Shown here: one piece after another, positions 32,879-41,762 of the stretch
Numbering within the stretch: position 1 is the first letter of the stretch
How the letters are laid out: every line of letters starts with the position of its first letter
Source of the DNA: a virus
Strand: one strand, 5' to 3'
Length of the DNA stretch: 49,238 nt
IMG/VR virus record: IMGVR_UViG_3300050821_002519
Coordinates: 1-49,238 of that record
The notes under the pieces: generated by a model
What the model saw: the letters and a program-made list of their open reading frames with translations, nothing else
What the model was told of the DNA's origin: nothing
Databases searched by the model: none
Translations under genes and position numbers: made by a program

Positions 32879-35815
32879 ATGCAGTTCATCGAGTTCATCG
32901 GCACGCGCCACGATAACGGCGCGGCGCTCCCGTTCGGCAAGGCGACGGTCGTGCTCAAGGGCACGGCCACGCTGGCAACGCTGTACAATGCCAGCGGCTC
33001 GCCGCTCGGCGTCAATCCCGTGTCCGGCGACGCCAATGGCGTGATAGGGTTCGCAGCGGCCAATGGCGCATATGACGTGACGCTATCATCGTCCGATGGC
33101 GGCTATGTCGGGCCGACGGTGCATGATCTGCAATTGTACGATCTGACGCAGCTGGATTCGCAGGTTACGGCGGCACAGGCGGCGGCGGGCCTGATCTCGG
33201 CAAACATCACGGCGATCAATGCGGTGGCGAGCAACGCGGCCAACATCAGCACGGTCGCCGGCATCTCGTCGAGCGTGACCACGGTTGCTGGCGATCATGC
33301 GAACATCGTCGCTGTGGCGGGCGATCTCGCCAACATCAACGCGGTCGCCACCAATTTGCCTGCGGTCAATGCGGTCGTCGCTGCGGCTGCCACCCTCGGC
33401 GTCTATCCGAACGCAGCCGGAGTCGGCGGCAACATCCCTCAAGGCGCGCTGTCGATCACGGTTTCCGGTGGGACCGGCGGCACGAACGCCACGGGCAAGG
33501 TCGCGACCTACAGCGGCGGCACGCTGACCAATAACCCCGTCATCACCTATGATGTGGTCGGCGGCGTTGTGGTCAACGTCGTCATGAAATTCCCCGGCCT
33601 CTATATCGGCGCGGGGACCCCGACGATGCCGACCGTGGTGCTGCCTGGGATCGGGTCGGGCACTGGCACGATCTCGCTGACGGGTGGCCTGCTCTACGCT
33701 GTCGGCCAAACCTATTGGGCGGTGTCAGCCGATGGCCGCACGCTCGACAGCATCGTCAACACGGCTGGGGCGCCGGCGAGCAACAGTGCGAATGTGCCGT
33801 CGCTGTATCTCAAGGGCGGCGTCGATAGCGCGATTGCTACGGCTGGCATCGTGCTGCCGTCTCTACCGGCCCCAGCCGAGGTATTCGCCAGCTTTTCGCA
33901 GCAGCTATATTACGACCTCGGCGCGACCACGACGACTTTCGCGACATGGCTGAGCGGTCTGTCGGGCACGTTCACACGCTCAGGCCCGTGCACCTATATC
34001 AACGCCGCTGGCCTGCGCGTCGCCGGCACCACCGACACCCCGCGCTTCACCTATAGCCCCGTTACGCTCCAGCCGACTGGCCTGCGGTACGAGGCTGCGG
34101 CGACGCAGATGCTCACCAACACCGACAATCTGGCGCATGCAAATTGGGCTTTCGCATCAGCGGAGACGATCCGCACCGCCAGCGCGGTTACTGGTCCCGA
34201 CGGAACGACCAGCGCAGGCACCGCGATCGAAAGCACCAACAACAGCAATCACCGCCTCTGGTATGACATCACCGGCGTGACCACCACGACCGGCCACTTT
34301 TATGCCTTCCAGACTTGGGTGAAGGCGAATGGGCGCACAAAGTTCAATATGTTTCCGGACGCCGGCCTCGGCATGGGCGCTTCCGTGTTGGTCGACCTCA
34401 CAGCCGGTACAATCGGCGGCACTGGCTGGCATATCGAGGCACTACCAAGCGGTTGGTATCGGATCTGGACCACGGGCACCGCGACGGCGACTGGCACGAC
34501 CCACTGTAACTTCACATATGCGCTGATGGATGGGCTGGGCAATCTGGTCTACACCGGCGACGGCGTCTCAGGCATCGCGGTTGGTGGCATCCAGCTTGAA
34601 GAAGTCGCGACTGCGACGACCGGTCCTACCTCGTACATTCCGCGCACGACAGCGGCGGCGGTGCGTGGCGCTGACACGCTGACCATCACGCTGCCGGCTG
34701 GCGTGAGCAAGATGACCTACACGCTCGGAGACGGCTCCTTCGCGCCGGTCGCCTCGGTCAGCCCGGGCAGCTACGTCGTGCCAGTTCAGTCGCAGAACAC
34801 GATCCAGCAGATGATCTCGGTCGACCTCGCGGTGGTCGGTTCGCCGGTCACGTCCGTGGCTGGCAAGACTGGCGCCGTTACGCTCGCGCAGGCGGATGTT
34901 GGCGGCTTGACGACCACCAGTTCGCCGACCTTCGCTTCGCTTGTCACAACGGCTGACACGCAGACCCTCGGCCCCGCGATTTTCAAGAATGTTCTCGCCA
35001 CTGTCACGCTTCAGTGGACTCTCAATCGTGCCGCCCTCACGACCCGCGCAGTCGCTATTGGCAATGCAGCCGGCAATGCGGCGACGGGCAACTGGCAGAA
35101 TACCACCATCGTGGGCCACGATGCCGGCAAGGCTGCGGCCACTCTCGGCACTACTGTCCTCGTTGGCGACACGGCCGGCGGAAGTTGCACATCCATCTCG
35201 GGCGCCAACCTGATCGGCAACGAGGCGGGCAATAGCAGCAGTTCGATCTCTGGTTCGAACATCATCGGCAACGGGGTCAACCTAGGAAAGACAGCCGGCG
35301 GCGGTTCGGTCGCTACGGTGAATGCCGACATCGTTGGACAAATGGCGGCGCGGTTCAATTCCGTCACCAACAGCGTCATTATCGGGCAGGCCGCTGGCGG
35401 GGGCACCATCACAACGGCCGGCGTGATCGACAAAAGCGTGCTGATTGGATCGCAGACGGGCAGCAGTCTGGCGGGCGCGACATGCACGAGCAACGTGATG
35501 ATCGGCTACAACATCCAAGCGCCGACCGCGACGACCAGCAACTATCTGAACATCGCAAACGTCCTGCTTGGCAGCATGGCGGGGACCGTGCCAGTCTTCA
35601 CGCTCCAGAAGCCCGATGGGTCAGCCGCCGCACTGGCCGTGTCTCAGATCATGCCCGGCGCGGGCGCGGTCATCTGGACCAGCGGTGCGGGCTCGCCGGA
35701 AACGGTCGTCACGGCGCCGGTCGGGTCGCTGTTCACCCGCACTGATGGCGGTGCTGGCACCACGCTCTATGTCAAGGAAAGCGGGAGCGGGAATACCGGC
35801 TGGATCGGGAAGTGA
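32879..35815 (+). CDS. Tail fibre / receptor-binding protein
   Basis: 978 residues. The N-terminus (GTRHDNGAALPFGKATVVLK) resembles a tail-attachment domain. A repetitive beta region follows (NAVASNAANISTVAGISSSV, IVAVAGDLANINAVATNLPA). Near residues 400-570 a jelly-roll-like carbohydrate-binding part appears (NTDNLAHANWAF, FYAFQTWVKANG). The rest has repeated Gly/Asn beta rungs (GNEAGNSSSSISGSNIIGNG) typical of beta-helical fibres. No intramolecular chaperone is evident. Likely determines host binding. Confidence 0.82.
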   Translation: MQFIEFIGTRHDNGAALPFGKATVVLKGTATLATLYNASGSPLGVNPVSGDANGVIGFAAANGAYDVTLSSSDGGYVGPTVHDLQLYDLTQLDSQVTAAQAAAGLISANITAINAVASNAANISTVAGISSSVTTVAGDHANIVAVAGDLANINAVATNLPAVNAVVAAAATLGVYPNAAGVGGNIPQGALSITVSGGTGGTNATGKVATYSGGTLTNNPVITYDVVGGVVVNVVMKFPGLYIGAGTPTMPTVVLPGIGSGTGTISLTGGLLYAVGQTYWAVSADGRTLDSIVNTAGAPASNSANVPSLYLKGGVDSAIATAGIVLPSLPAPAEVFASFSQQLYYDLGATTTTFATWLSGLSGTFTRSGPCTYINAAGLRVAGTTDTPRFTYSPVTLQPTGLRYEAAATQMLTNTDNLAHANWAFASAETIRTASAVTGPDGTTSAGTAIESTNNSNHRLWYDITGVTTTTGHFYAFQTWVKANGRTKFNMFPDAGLGMGASVLVDLTAGTIGGTGWHIEALPSGWYRIWTTGTATATGTTHCNFTYALMDGLGNLVYTGDGVSGIAVGGIQLEEVATATTGPTSYIPRTTAAAVRGADTLTITLPAGVSKMTYTLGDGSFAPVASVSPGSYVVPVQSQNTIQQMISVDLAVVGSPVTSVAGKTGAVTLAQADVGGLTTTSSPTFASLVTTADTQTLGPAIFKNVLATVTLQWTLNRAALTTRAVAIGNAAGNAATGNWQNTTIVGHDAGKAAATLGTTVLVGDTAGGSCTSISGANLIGNEAGNSSSSISGSNIIGNGVNLGKTAGGGSVATVNADIVGQMAARFNSVTNSVIIGQAAGGGTITTAGVIDKSVLIGSQTGSSLAGATCTSNVMIGYNIQAPTATTSNYLNIANVLLGSMAGTVPVFTLQKPDGSAAALAVSQIMPGAGAVIWTSGAGSPETVVTAPVGSLFTRTDGGAGTTLYVKESGSGNTGWIGK

Positions 35816-35868
35816 CACTCGGCACAGCCTTCGCACTCGCACTTGCTCGCTGACCACCGGAGACCCCA

Positions 35869-36171
35869 ATGGCATCTCAACCACCGCCGGCGGGTTCGGC
35901 GCCGTCTGCCCGTGCGCTGTGGAAAGATTGGTGGCCGGCGATGTCGGTCGCTGCCGTGCTGTTCGGCGCGGTGCTGACAGGCGGCGGCTACATCGCGACC
36001 GTGAAGGATGATCACGCGCGCCTCGATGCACTCGAAGCACGCGAGGCCCAGCACGATCGCGACCGGATGACGGATCACGACGCGCTGAGTACGATCGATG
36101 TCCGAACGGCGCGGATCGAGGCGAAGATCGAGGTCCTGTTGCCAGTCGATCGCCGGGAGGCTCGCCCATGA
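35869..36171 (+). CDS. Small membrane protein with coiled coil
   Basis: 100 residues. A hydrophobic segment at about 25-44 (AMSVAAVLFGAVLTGGGYIA) follows a Pro-rich start; the rest is a charged helix (DHARLDALEAREAQHDRDRM). Located at the head of the lysis block, so a lysis accessory or antiholin-like role is possible. Confidence 0.6.
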   Translation: MASQPPPAGSAPSARALWKDWWPAMSVAAVLFGAVLTGGGYIATVKDDHARLDALEAREAQHDRDRMTDHDALSTIDVRTARIEAKIEVLLPVDRREARP

Positions 36172-36425
36172 ACGGGATCGATGGTGGCATCATCCTGATG
36201 CTCTTTGGTGCGTTCATGCTGTGTGTCGCTCCCGCCAGCCGCACGATCAGCGCGCGGAAAGCCGAAGCAAGCTTCGCGATCGACGCGCCGGTGGGGATCG
36301 TGTTCCCGCCGGCAACATTCGACGACCTGGTTGAGGCGATCGACGCCGCCCTTGAGAATGACGACCTGAACCGCGGCACCCGCGCCGTCTCCGAGATCTA
36401 CGACCACGCGCGCGACCGCGACTGA
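36168..36425 (+). CDS. Small membrane protein
   Basis: 85 residues, ATGA-coupled. One N-terminal hydrophobic span (GGIILMLFGAFMLCVAPAS), then a soluble part with FDDLVEAIDAALENDD. Function unknown; lysis-region context. Confidence 0.55.
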   Translation: MNGIDGGIILMLFGAFMLCVAPASRTISARKAEASFAIDAPVGIVFPPATFDDLVEAIDAALENDDLNRGTRAVSEIYDHARDRD

Positions 36426-36447
36426 CCAACAACGAAAGGACTGCCCG

Positions 36448-36729
36448 ATGGAAACGCTACGCAAGTGGCGCGATGCTCTGCGCGCGCGCCTGATCGACGA
36501 CTGGCAGAACGCCAGCCGTTACTGGTCGATCCGGTTCGCCGCGATCGGTGCCGCGCTCAAAGGGTTCGGCCTCGCCTTCCCGCAGATGGCAACCGATGCC
36601 TGGAACTCGATCCCGCAGGACTTGCGCTCGGGTCTGCCTGGCACGGTGCTGAAGGCCCTCCCATTCATCCTGTTCGCGCTGGTGATCTTCTCCCGCGTGA
36701 CGAAGCAAAAGGCGCCGGGCGACAACTAG
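36448..36729 (+). CDS. Holin candidate
   Basis: 93 residues, with GAAAGGA upstream. Two hydrophobic segments (about 27-48, IRFAAIGAALKGFGLAFP; about 70-88, VLKALPFILFALVIFSRVT) separated by a polar loop with WNSIPQDLRSGLPG. This matches small phage holin-like proteins (DUF7940 type). It would let the endolysin act by collapsing the membrane. The stop overlaps the opposite-strand stop of the next gene (shared CTAG). Confidence 0.75.
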   Translation: METLRKWRDALRARLIDDWQNASRYWSIRFAAIGAALKGFGLAFPQMATDAWNSIPQDLRSGLPGTVLKALPFILFALVIFSRVTKQKAPGDN

Positions 36730-37382
36730 CAGAATTGGCCATGCTCGTTCCGTTTGCGCGGGACGCGGCGCTGGCCAAGCGGCCAAGTCGATGCCTCATC
36801 CGGCGACCACCCGTTGTGGATCCGCCAAGCATATCGCAGCGGCGGAATCCCGTTGGCGCGTGCAGCAATTGGCCCCGGCGTGTTGTCAGAAGTGCGCCGA
36901 ACAAAGCGCCGATTGTTCGCTTGCGTCACATAGTTTGCCCACGTGCAATTTGCGGGCTCGTAATTGCCGTTCACGTCGACACGCTCGATCGTCAGGTCGT
37001 CGGCATATCCGTTGGCCAACGCCCAGTCGCGGAACGTCTCGTAGCGATTCCACGCTGCGCAGACCGAAATGCCGCGCCCACCATATCGAGGGTCGTTCTT
37101 GTCGGCGCATCGTCGGCGCATGTTCTGCCAGCAGGAATAAACCCGCGTCCCAACCTCTAGATGTCGTCGGTAGCGAGCGCCGGTCACCTCGTCGCGATGA
37201 CACCCACAGCTCACAGATTTTCCATGCCGAAGGTCGCCGCCGTTGACGACCCGCTCGACGCCACAAGCGCAGCGACAGCGCCAACGTGCGCCGCCGCCGG
37301 GAGAGTTTCCCGCCTGCTCCGCCGCCGTCCACCGGCCGAATTGCTGACCGGAAATGTCCTTCAATCGAGGGTTTTTAGCCAT
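36726..37382 (-). CDS. Homing-endonuclease-like gene inserted between holin and endolysin
   Basis: 218 residues from ATG 37382, leftward inside a rightward cassette. The N-terminus has a zinc cluster (WRCRCACGVERVV, SCGCHRDE). The core is the phage nuclease pattern RYGGRGISVCAAWNRYETF, LTIERVDVNGNYEPANCTW and QANNRR. The gene exactly fills the space between holin and endolysin: its stop shares CTAG with the holin stop, and its start shares CATG with the endolysin start. No SD is seen. A selfish nuclease insertion is the likeliest reading. Confidence 0.8.
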   Translation of the reverse strand: MAKNPRLKDISGQQFGRWTAAEQAGNSPGGGARWRCRCACGVERVVNGGDLRHGKSVSCGCHRDEVTGARYRRHLEVGTRVYSCWQNMRRRCADKNDPRYGGRGISVCAAWNRYETFRDWALANGYADDLTIERVDVNGNYEPANCTWANYVTQANNRRFVRRTSDNTPGPIAARANGIPPLRYAWRIHNGWSPDEASTWPLGQRRVPRKRNEHGQFC

Positions 37383-37914
37383 GCCAGACGATACCACGAC
37401 ATCGCCAAAAGCGACAGGAAATAAGGGAAAAATTGGCGGCAGTTTAGCTGCTGCCGCGCTCGCCGCGCTCGCCTTAGCTGTCGGCGCCCTTAAGCACGAT
37501 GAAGGAAAAAGGAACGTCAGTTATTTCGATATATCTCACGTCGCAACCGCCTGCTACGGCCACACCGGCACCGATGTGCTGGTCGGTCAGCGCAGGTCAG
37601 ATGCCCAGTGCGAGGCGCTGCTGACGCACGACGCGCAGGCCCACATGAACGGCGTTCTGAAATGCACGCCGGTGATCGCCGACAGTCCCGAACTGCTCGG
37701 CGCCGCGACCCGCATCACGTTCAACATCGGGGTCGCTGGTTATTGCCGCTCGACGATCGCGCGCCGGTTCAATGCCGGCGATTATCGAGGTGGCTGCGAT
37801 GCTTTCCTGATGTGGACCAAGGCCAACGTCGGCGGCCGGCTGGTCGTCGTAAAGGGCCTGGTCGATCGCCGTCAGCGAGAGCGGGCGATGTGCCTGACGG
37901 GGGTGCACTCATGA
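37381..37914 (+). CDS. SAR-type endolysin (GH24 lysozyme)
   Basis: 177 residues from ATG 37381 (ATG 37354 is an alternative). An Ala/Gly-rich, weakly hydrophobic N-terminal segment (about 19-37) is a signal-anchor-release helix. The catalytic triad is Glu41, Asp50 and Thr56, with the same spacing (9 and 15) as T4 lysozyme (Glu11, Asp20, Thr26); GYGHTG is seen as CYGHTG. It cleaves peptidoglycan after release into the periplasm. Confidence 0.9.
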   Translation: MPDDTTTSPKATGNKGKIGGSLAAAALAALALAVGALKHDEGKRNVSYFDISHVATACYGHTGTDVLVGQRRSDAQCEALLTHDAQAHMNGVLKCTPVIADSPELLGAATRITFNIGVAGYCRSTIARRFNAGDYRGGCDAFLMWTKANVGGRLVVVKGLVDRRQRERAMCLTGVHS

Positions 37915-38366
37915 TCCCCCTCACCCTACTCCGCCTAATCGGCGTCGCCGCGCCGTCATGGCTGACCAAGCCGATCGCCTATCTGATCGACGCGCTGCTC
38001 GTCGTCGGACTGCTCGCCGGCGTCTATTTCGCGATCCACCACTCCGGCGAGAAGTCAGGTGCGGCGAAGGTCGAGGCCAAGCAGGCCAAGGCCCACACCG
38101 CTGCCGTCACCGCAGCGCGCACCGATGAAAAAGCCGCCCAGGCCACGACTGACCAGATCGGCACCCGCGTCGCCAAGATGGACGATGCCACGACCGACTA
38201 TCTCCGCAACCAGCTCCAGGAGCTTCACAATGAAATCGATGCTGCCCATGCCGCGTCTGCCAGCGCTGCTGCCGTGCCTGTTGATACTGTCCGGGTGTCA
38301 GCATCTCTCGACGCGGGGATCGCTCGCGCGAACGGAGCAGCCGACGCTGCCGACGCTGCCCCTTAA
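37911..38366 (+). CDS. i-spanin (Rz-like)
   Basis: 151 residues from an ATGA junction. An N-terminal transmembrane segment (about 22-42, IAYLIDALLVVGLLAGVYFA) is followed by a long charged helix rich in Ala, Lys and Glu. That is the layout of the inner-membrane spanin. The o-spanin gene begins inside it in another frame. Confidence 0.8.
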   Translation: MIPLTLLRLIGVAAPSWLTKPIAYLIDALLVVGLLAGVYFAIHHSGEKSGAAKVEAKQAKAHTAAVTAARTDEKAAQATTDQIGTRVAKMDDATTDYLRNQLQELHNEIDAAHAASASAAAVPVDTVRVSASLDAGIARANGAADAADAAP

Positions 38367-38595
38367 TTTGACGGCACCGCAGCGCCTGGCACCGATCGGG
38401 CATCCTGAGACCGGCGTCATGGTCTCGGTCGACAAGGGCTGGCTCGACACCGTCGTCGCGCGCTTTGAGTCGGCCATCGCCGCGGTGAATGTGCTGAACG
38501 ACCATATGGGCCAGATCAAGACCGAGCGGCGCTGCACCAAGGCGCGGTTCGAGACCGGCAAGACGCCGAGCGATTGCCCAGCGCCGTCGCACTGA
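38230..38595 (+). CDS. o-spanin lipoprotein (Rz1-like), overlapping
   Basis: 121 residues; AGGAG precedes ATG 38230, and the first 137 nt overlap the i-spanin gene in a different frame. Signal peptide with lipobox LILSGC, lipidated Cys23, then a Pro-rich mature part (LPTLPLNLTAPQRL). It would join the i-spanin across the periplasm to fuse the membranes. The open frame upstream to 38059 is a shadow. The mature part is longer than in lambda Rz1. Confidence 0.85.
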   Translation: MKSMLPMPRLPALLPCLLILSGCQHLSTRGSLARTEQPTLPTLPLNLTAPQRLAPIGHPETGVMVSVDKGWLDTVVARFESAIAAVNVLNDHMGQIKTERRCTKARFETGKTPSDCPAPSH

Positions 38596-38635
38596 TGCCC
38601 TTACCCGCGATCCCTGACCGATTGGAGCTATCATC

Positions 38636-38911
38636 ATGACCGACAAATACGGTGCCTATGCGCCGCTCGTTGACGCGCCTGCCCGCCATGCCGTCGCGAT
38701 CACACCCGCCGACGGCTCGGCACTCGATACGGTCCCCAAAGCGATCTATGTCGGCGTGACCGGCGACATCACCATGGTTGGCGTCGATGCTGCGTCTGGC
38801 GCTGCCGGCGTCCTGTTCAAGAACTGCGTGGCCGGCTCGATCATCCCGTTCCGTCCGCGCGAGATCAAAGCGACCGGCACGACCGCCACGAACATCGTCG
38901 GGCTGCTCTGA
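38636..38911 (+). CDS. Small virion-associated protein candidate
   Basis: 91 residues; GGAG precedes ATG 38636. Beta-rich: AVAITPADGSALDTVPKAIY, YVGVTGDITMVGVDAASG, then IIPFRPREIKATGTTATNIV. This pattern occurs in phage structural proteins placed after lysis genes. Function not established. Confidence 0.6.
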   Translation: MTDKYGAYAPLVDAPARHAVAITPADGSALDTVPKAIYVGVTGDITMVGVDAASGAAGVLFKNCVAGSIIPFRPREIKATGTTATNIVGLL

Positions 38912-39054
38912 TGCTGAACCTGGGGATTGGCGTTGGGGCCTCCAACATCGCCGCCCTGATGGGTGGCGCGGGGGTGCCGCCTCCGCCAGTAACCGGACTT
39001 CAATTCAACTTTACGGCTAATAGCCAGTACATCCCGATAGTCTTTACCCGTTAG
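38911..39054 (+). CDS. Short virion-related ORF
   Basis: 47 residues from TGATG overlap. Gly-rich start (LNLGIGVGASNIAALMGGAG), PPPP hinge and a beta tail (FNFTANSQYIPIVFTR). Probably translated by coupling. Function unknown. Confidence 0.45.
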   Translation: MLNLGIGVGASNIAALMGGAGVPPPPVTGLQFNFTANSQYIPIVFTR

Positions 39055-39065
39055 GAAATAACGCC

Positions 39066-40166
39066 ATGACCACCATGACAGTTCTAGACTCTACCGGCGC
39101 AACGATCACCATTGAAAAGCCGCTACCTCCCGGCCAAGCCATGATGGCTGCCTCTTTGCCGGTCACCGTCGCCAGCGATCAAGGAGCGATCGCCTGCACG
39201 GTCTCCGGTGTGTCCACTGCGGCTTCCCAAGCTACGATGATCACGGCGCTGAACCTCCTCCATACCGATCTCGCTGCGGCACTGCCTGCCGGTGCCAATG
39301 TGATTGGTGGGGTGACGGTGGCAGACGGCTCGGATGTGACCACGGGGGCCAAGGCGGACGCTGCCTATGCGGGGTCAGGCGCCGCTTCGCTGGTGGCCAT
39401 TCTCAAGGGCATCTATGCGGGCATCGTAGCGGCCATTCCGGCTGGCACCAACCTGATCGGCAAGGTGGGGATCGATCAGACGACCCCTGGGACGACCAAT
39501 GCCGTAGTGGCTACTGGTAATGTGGCCTCGGGGGCTACCGACAGCGGTAATCCGGTGAAGGCCGGCGGCATCTATAATAGCACAGCGCCAACCCTCACTA
39601 CCGGCCAGCGGGGGGATATACAGCTCAGTAGCCGGGGCGTGCTGCTCGCCAATCTATCGAACGGCGCAGGAGGGACGCTGAACTTCGCAAACCTCGGCGC
39701 AGACGGATATAGCAATGGCAACGGCCTTCCCTTTTTCGGGGCGCAAGGGTTCTTCTTCAACGGCACTTCATGGGATCGGCAACGAGGGGATGTCAACGGA
39801 TCGGTCAATCAGCCTCACGCAATGTCCTCCAGTCGGTGGGCCTATGCGCCACCCAGTGGGGGTATCACCAACAGCACCACAGCGGTAACCATCATGAGCG
39901 CTGCTGGCGCAGGGGTGCGCAACTACCTGACTGGCATTCAGATGTTCGCAGGGACGCTGGGAGCCTCCACTGAGGTAGCCGTCCGGGATGGTGCTTCTGG
40001 CACGGTCCTCTGGCGGGGTTACCTTTCTACGGCAGGCGGCATCGTGGACATCACCTTCCCGGTCCCCCTCAAAGGCACCGCCAATACGCTCATGGAGTTG
40101 GTCACGCTAACGGCCACCATCACCGGCTCCGTCTATTTCAACGCCCAAGGCTTCCAGGGGACCTGA
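39066..40166 (+). CDS. Appendage / surface structural protein
   Basis: 366 residues. Thr/Ala/Gly-rich with repeated segments around LPAGANVIGGVTVADG and IPAGTNLIGKVGIDQT, then a globular beta domain ending FNAQGFQG. It looks like a minor fibre or decoration protein found in phages after the tail genes. No enzymatic motif seen. Confidence 0.65.
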   Translation: MTTMTVLDSTGATITIEKPLPPGQAMMAASLPVTVASDQGAIACTVSGVSTAASQATMITALNLLHTDLAAALPAGANVIGGVTVADGSDVTTGAKADAAYAGSGAASLVAILKGIYAGIVAAIPAGTNLIGKVGIDQTTPGTTNAVVATGNVASGATDSGNPVKAGGIYNSTAPTLTTGQRGDIQLSSRGVLLANLSNGAGGTLNFANLGADGYSNGNGLPFFGAQGFFFNGTSWDRQRGDVNGSVNQPHAMSSSRWAYAPPSGGITNSTTAVTIMSAAGAGVRNYLTGIQMFAGTLGASTEVAVRDGASGTVLWRGYLSTAGGIVDITFPVPLKGTANTLMELVTLTATITGSVYFNAQGFQGT

Positions 40167-40167
40167 T

Positions 40168-40335
40168 ATGCATACGATCTATAATCTTGTGCCCCAGGAC
40201 GATGGCTCTTTCGAGGAGGTGTTTGTGGAGGACTTTGAGGAGTTGCCTGCTCCTGCGGTCACCCTTGGAGGCCGCCTGCTTGCCCTCAAGAACGAGACTG
40301 GGATGGAGCATGTGGCCCAGCCTAAGGCACCCTAA
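40168..40335 (+). CDS. Short acidic protein after the appendage gene
   Basis: 55 residues. It reads NLVPQDDGSFEEVFVEDFEE then GGRLLALKNETG, acidic and compact. It is the last rightward gene; its end overlaps the convergent operon end at 40322. No terminator was recognised here. Confidence 0.55.
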   Translation: MHTIYNLVPQDDGSFEEVFVEDFEELPAPAVTLGGRLLALKNETGMEHVAQPKAP

Positions 40336-40477
40336 GCACCACCCGCGCCCTGTTAGACCAGTGATCAAGCGGACAGCCGTTCACATCGCCGCTTTCCTCA
40401 AACTCCCCCAACGCCTCCATGACGATCCGGCGCAGGGTGTCGGCTTCGGCTTTCCAGATGGCGGCGGGGTCGGTCAT
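40322..40477 (-). CDS. Last gene of the leftward operon, small hypothetical
   Basis: 51 residues from ATG 40477 in an ATGA overlap. Sequence starts MTDPAAIWKAEADTLRRIVM and contains NGCPLDHWSNRARVVL. Unknown function. Its 3' end crosses the end of the rightward operon. Confidence 0.55.
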   Translation of the reverse strand: MTDPAAIWKAEADTLRRIVMEALGEFEESGDVNGCPLDHWSNRARVVLRVP

Positions 40478-40662
40478 GCCGGCGGTCGAATACTATCGGG
40501 CAATTCGGAATAGTACAGCCCAGCAAGGTTAAAATAAGGGCTTGTGTCCGCGATCCGGCCGACGAAACCGTTGGTTCCATCATCGCGGCTAAATCGATAA
40601 ACCCGGTTGCGATCGAAGCCTTCCGAGTATCCGCCGCGCATTATGTCGAGTACAGCTTTCAT
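40474..40662 (-). CDS. Small hypothetical protein
   Basis: 62 residues. Basic/aromatic (MRGGYSEGFDRNRVYRFSRD). No family recognised; supported by its coupling in the leftward operon and a purine-rich region upstream (GGAGATAGGAGG). Confidence 0.5.
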   Translation of the reverse strand: MKAVLDIMRGGYSEGFDRNRVYRFSRDDGTNGFVGRIADTSPYFNLAGLYYSELPDSIRPPA

Positions 40663-40670
40663 CGTCCCTC

Positions 40671-40982
40671 CTATCTCCCAACGCTCGCCGGTTCGCTAGC
40701 GCGAATTGCGGCGACGAGATCACGCGCCTTTGCAAACCAATAGGTCTGCGCATCTGTGCGCCCTTCCATCGATCCGACCTGCCTCAGGATTTCCACAGCT
40801 TCACGGATGGGGGATTGATCGGCGCGGGGTGGCGTCCAACCAGCTGAGCGCATCATGGCTTCAATAGCGCCAGCAAATTGCCGCTCCCAGTCAGAAACAG
40901 GATAGTCAGTGCTCATGATCCACTGCCGAATGATCTCGACCGTCTCTGGCTGTGGCGCGCTAGGATCATCTCGCACGTTCAT
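40671..40982 (-). CDS. Hypothetical phage protein
   Basis: 103 residues from ATG 40982, which overlaps the previous stop (ATGA). Helical with VSDWERQFAGAIEAMMRSAG and a C-terminal AKARDLVAAIRASE. Function unknown. Confidence 0.55.
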   Translation of the reverse strand: MNVRDDPSAPQPETVEIIRQWIMSTDYPVSDWERQFAGAIEAMMRSAGWTPPRADQSPIREAVEILRQVGSMEGRTDAQTYWFAKARDLVAAIRASEPASVGR

Positions 40983-41185
40983 TCTCCCCAGTAGCTCATG
41001 TCGGCATCGGCGCACTCTTCTGGACCCATGTCCCGCTGCCATTTTGTTTCGAAATAGGTGGGCGCGACTTCGTACGCGTAATCGAGAATAAGCTCGCCAT
41101 CGTCGAAGTGATCGGCTCCAGCGGTATCGATCATGCGCGTGACGAACCGCTTACAGAACTGCTCGCGGGTCAACTCCTCACTCAC
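40979..41185 (-). CDS. Small acidic hypothetical protein
   Basis: 68 residues from GTG 41185 (GTGA overlap). MSEELTREQFCKRFVTRMID then DDGELILDYAYEVAPTYFET, ending in acidic residues. Similar short acidic proteins occur in phage accessory operons. Function unknown. Confidence 0.55.
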   Translation of the reverse strand: MSEELTREQFCKRFVTRMIDTAGADHFDDGELILDYAYEVAPTYFETKWQRDMGPEECADADMSYWGE

Positions 41186-41556
41186 GTCCCATGTCCTTCG
41201 CTGTTGGTAGCCCCCGCAGCATCCAAGGTGGCGAGGGCGGTGCGGGCGATGTCTGCCGACGACAATTCGGTCCACGTCGGGCGAGAGCAGGCGCACACGA
41301 CACAACCTTCGCACCAAACCCCGCACGTCTGACATTTTCCCTGCATGCGATCATCATCCGCAAGCCAAGATAACGCCGCCCGCATCACCTCCACTTGTCG
41401 TTCGGAAGCGGCGAGGTGGTCGAGGAGCGCGGGGATCGCGCGCAGATCGGCAGAAGCTTGGTCATAATCCTCGTAATAGATTCCCTCGACCAAGCGGTTT
41501 TGCATCTCGACCGCGCGCTCCCGCAGCTCCCGCGCTGTTTCGGTTATGTCGGTCAT
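41182..41556 (-). CDS. Phage protein with a Cys-rich knuckle
   Basis: 124 residues from ATG 41556 (ATGA). N-terminal helices (ELRERAVEMQNRLVEGIYYE), then a zinc-knuckle-like group CQTCGVWCEGCVVCAC near residues 88-103. Could bind zinc. Function unknown. Confidence 0.6.
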   Translation of the reverse strand: MTDITETARELRERAVEMQNRLVEGIYYEDYDQASADLRAIPALLDHLAASERQVEVMRAALSWLADDDRMQGKCQTCGVWCEGCVVCACSRPTWTELSSADIARTALATLDAAGATNSEGHGT

Positions 41557-41762
41557 GGGCGTTCGCCTTTCACGAGGCGTGCGACGCAATTCTCGACAGC
41601 TCGCGCATTGTTCGGATAGAGGCGCTCGCAGCGCTGGCCGAACATTCCGCCCGAAAAGCTCACACTGACGGCCAGCAGGACGGCGAGTGATATGCCCGTG
41701 ATCGCGCCCGCTAGTGCCACCCTGTGGAAGTCTCGATGATCATCGTGGTCAACCATTTCCAT
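41553..41762 (-). CDS. Small membrane protein
   Basis: 69 residues. Charged His/Asp N-terminus, one transmembrane segment (about 16-38, ALAGAITGISLAVLLAVSVS), and a small C-terminal domain with two Cys (QRCERLYPNNARAVENCVAR). Function unknown; overlaps both neighbours. Confidence 0.6.
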   Translation of the reverse strand: MEMVDHDDHRDFHRVALAGAITGISLAVLLAVSVSFSGGMFGQRCERLYPNNARAVENCVARLVKGERP

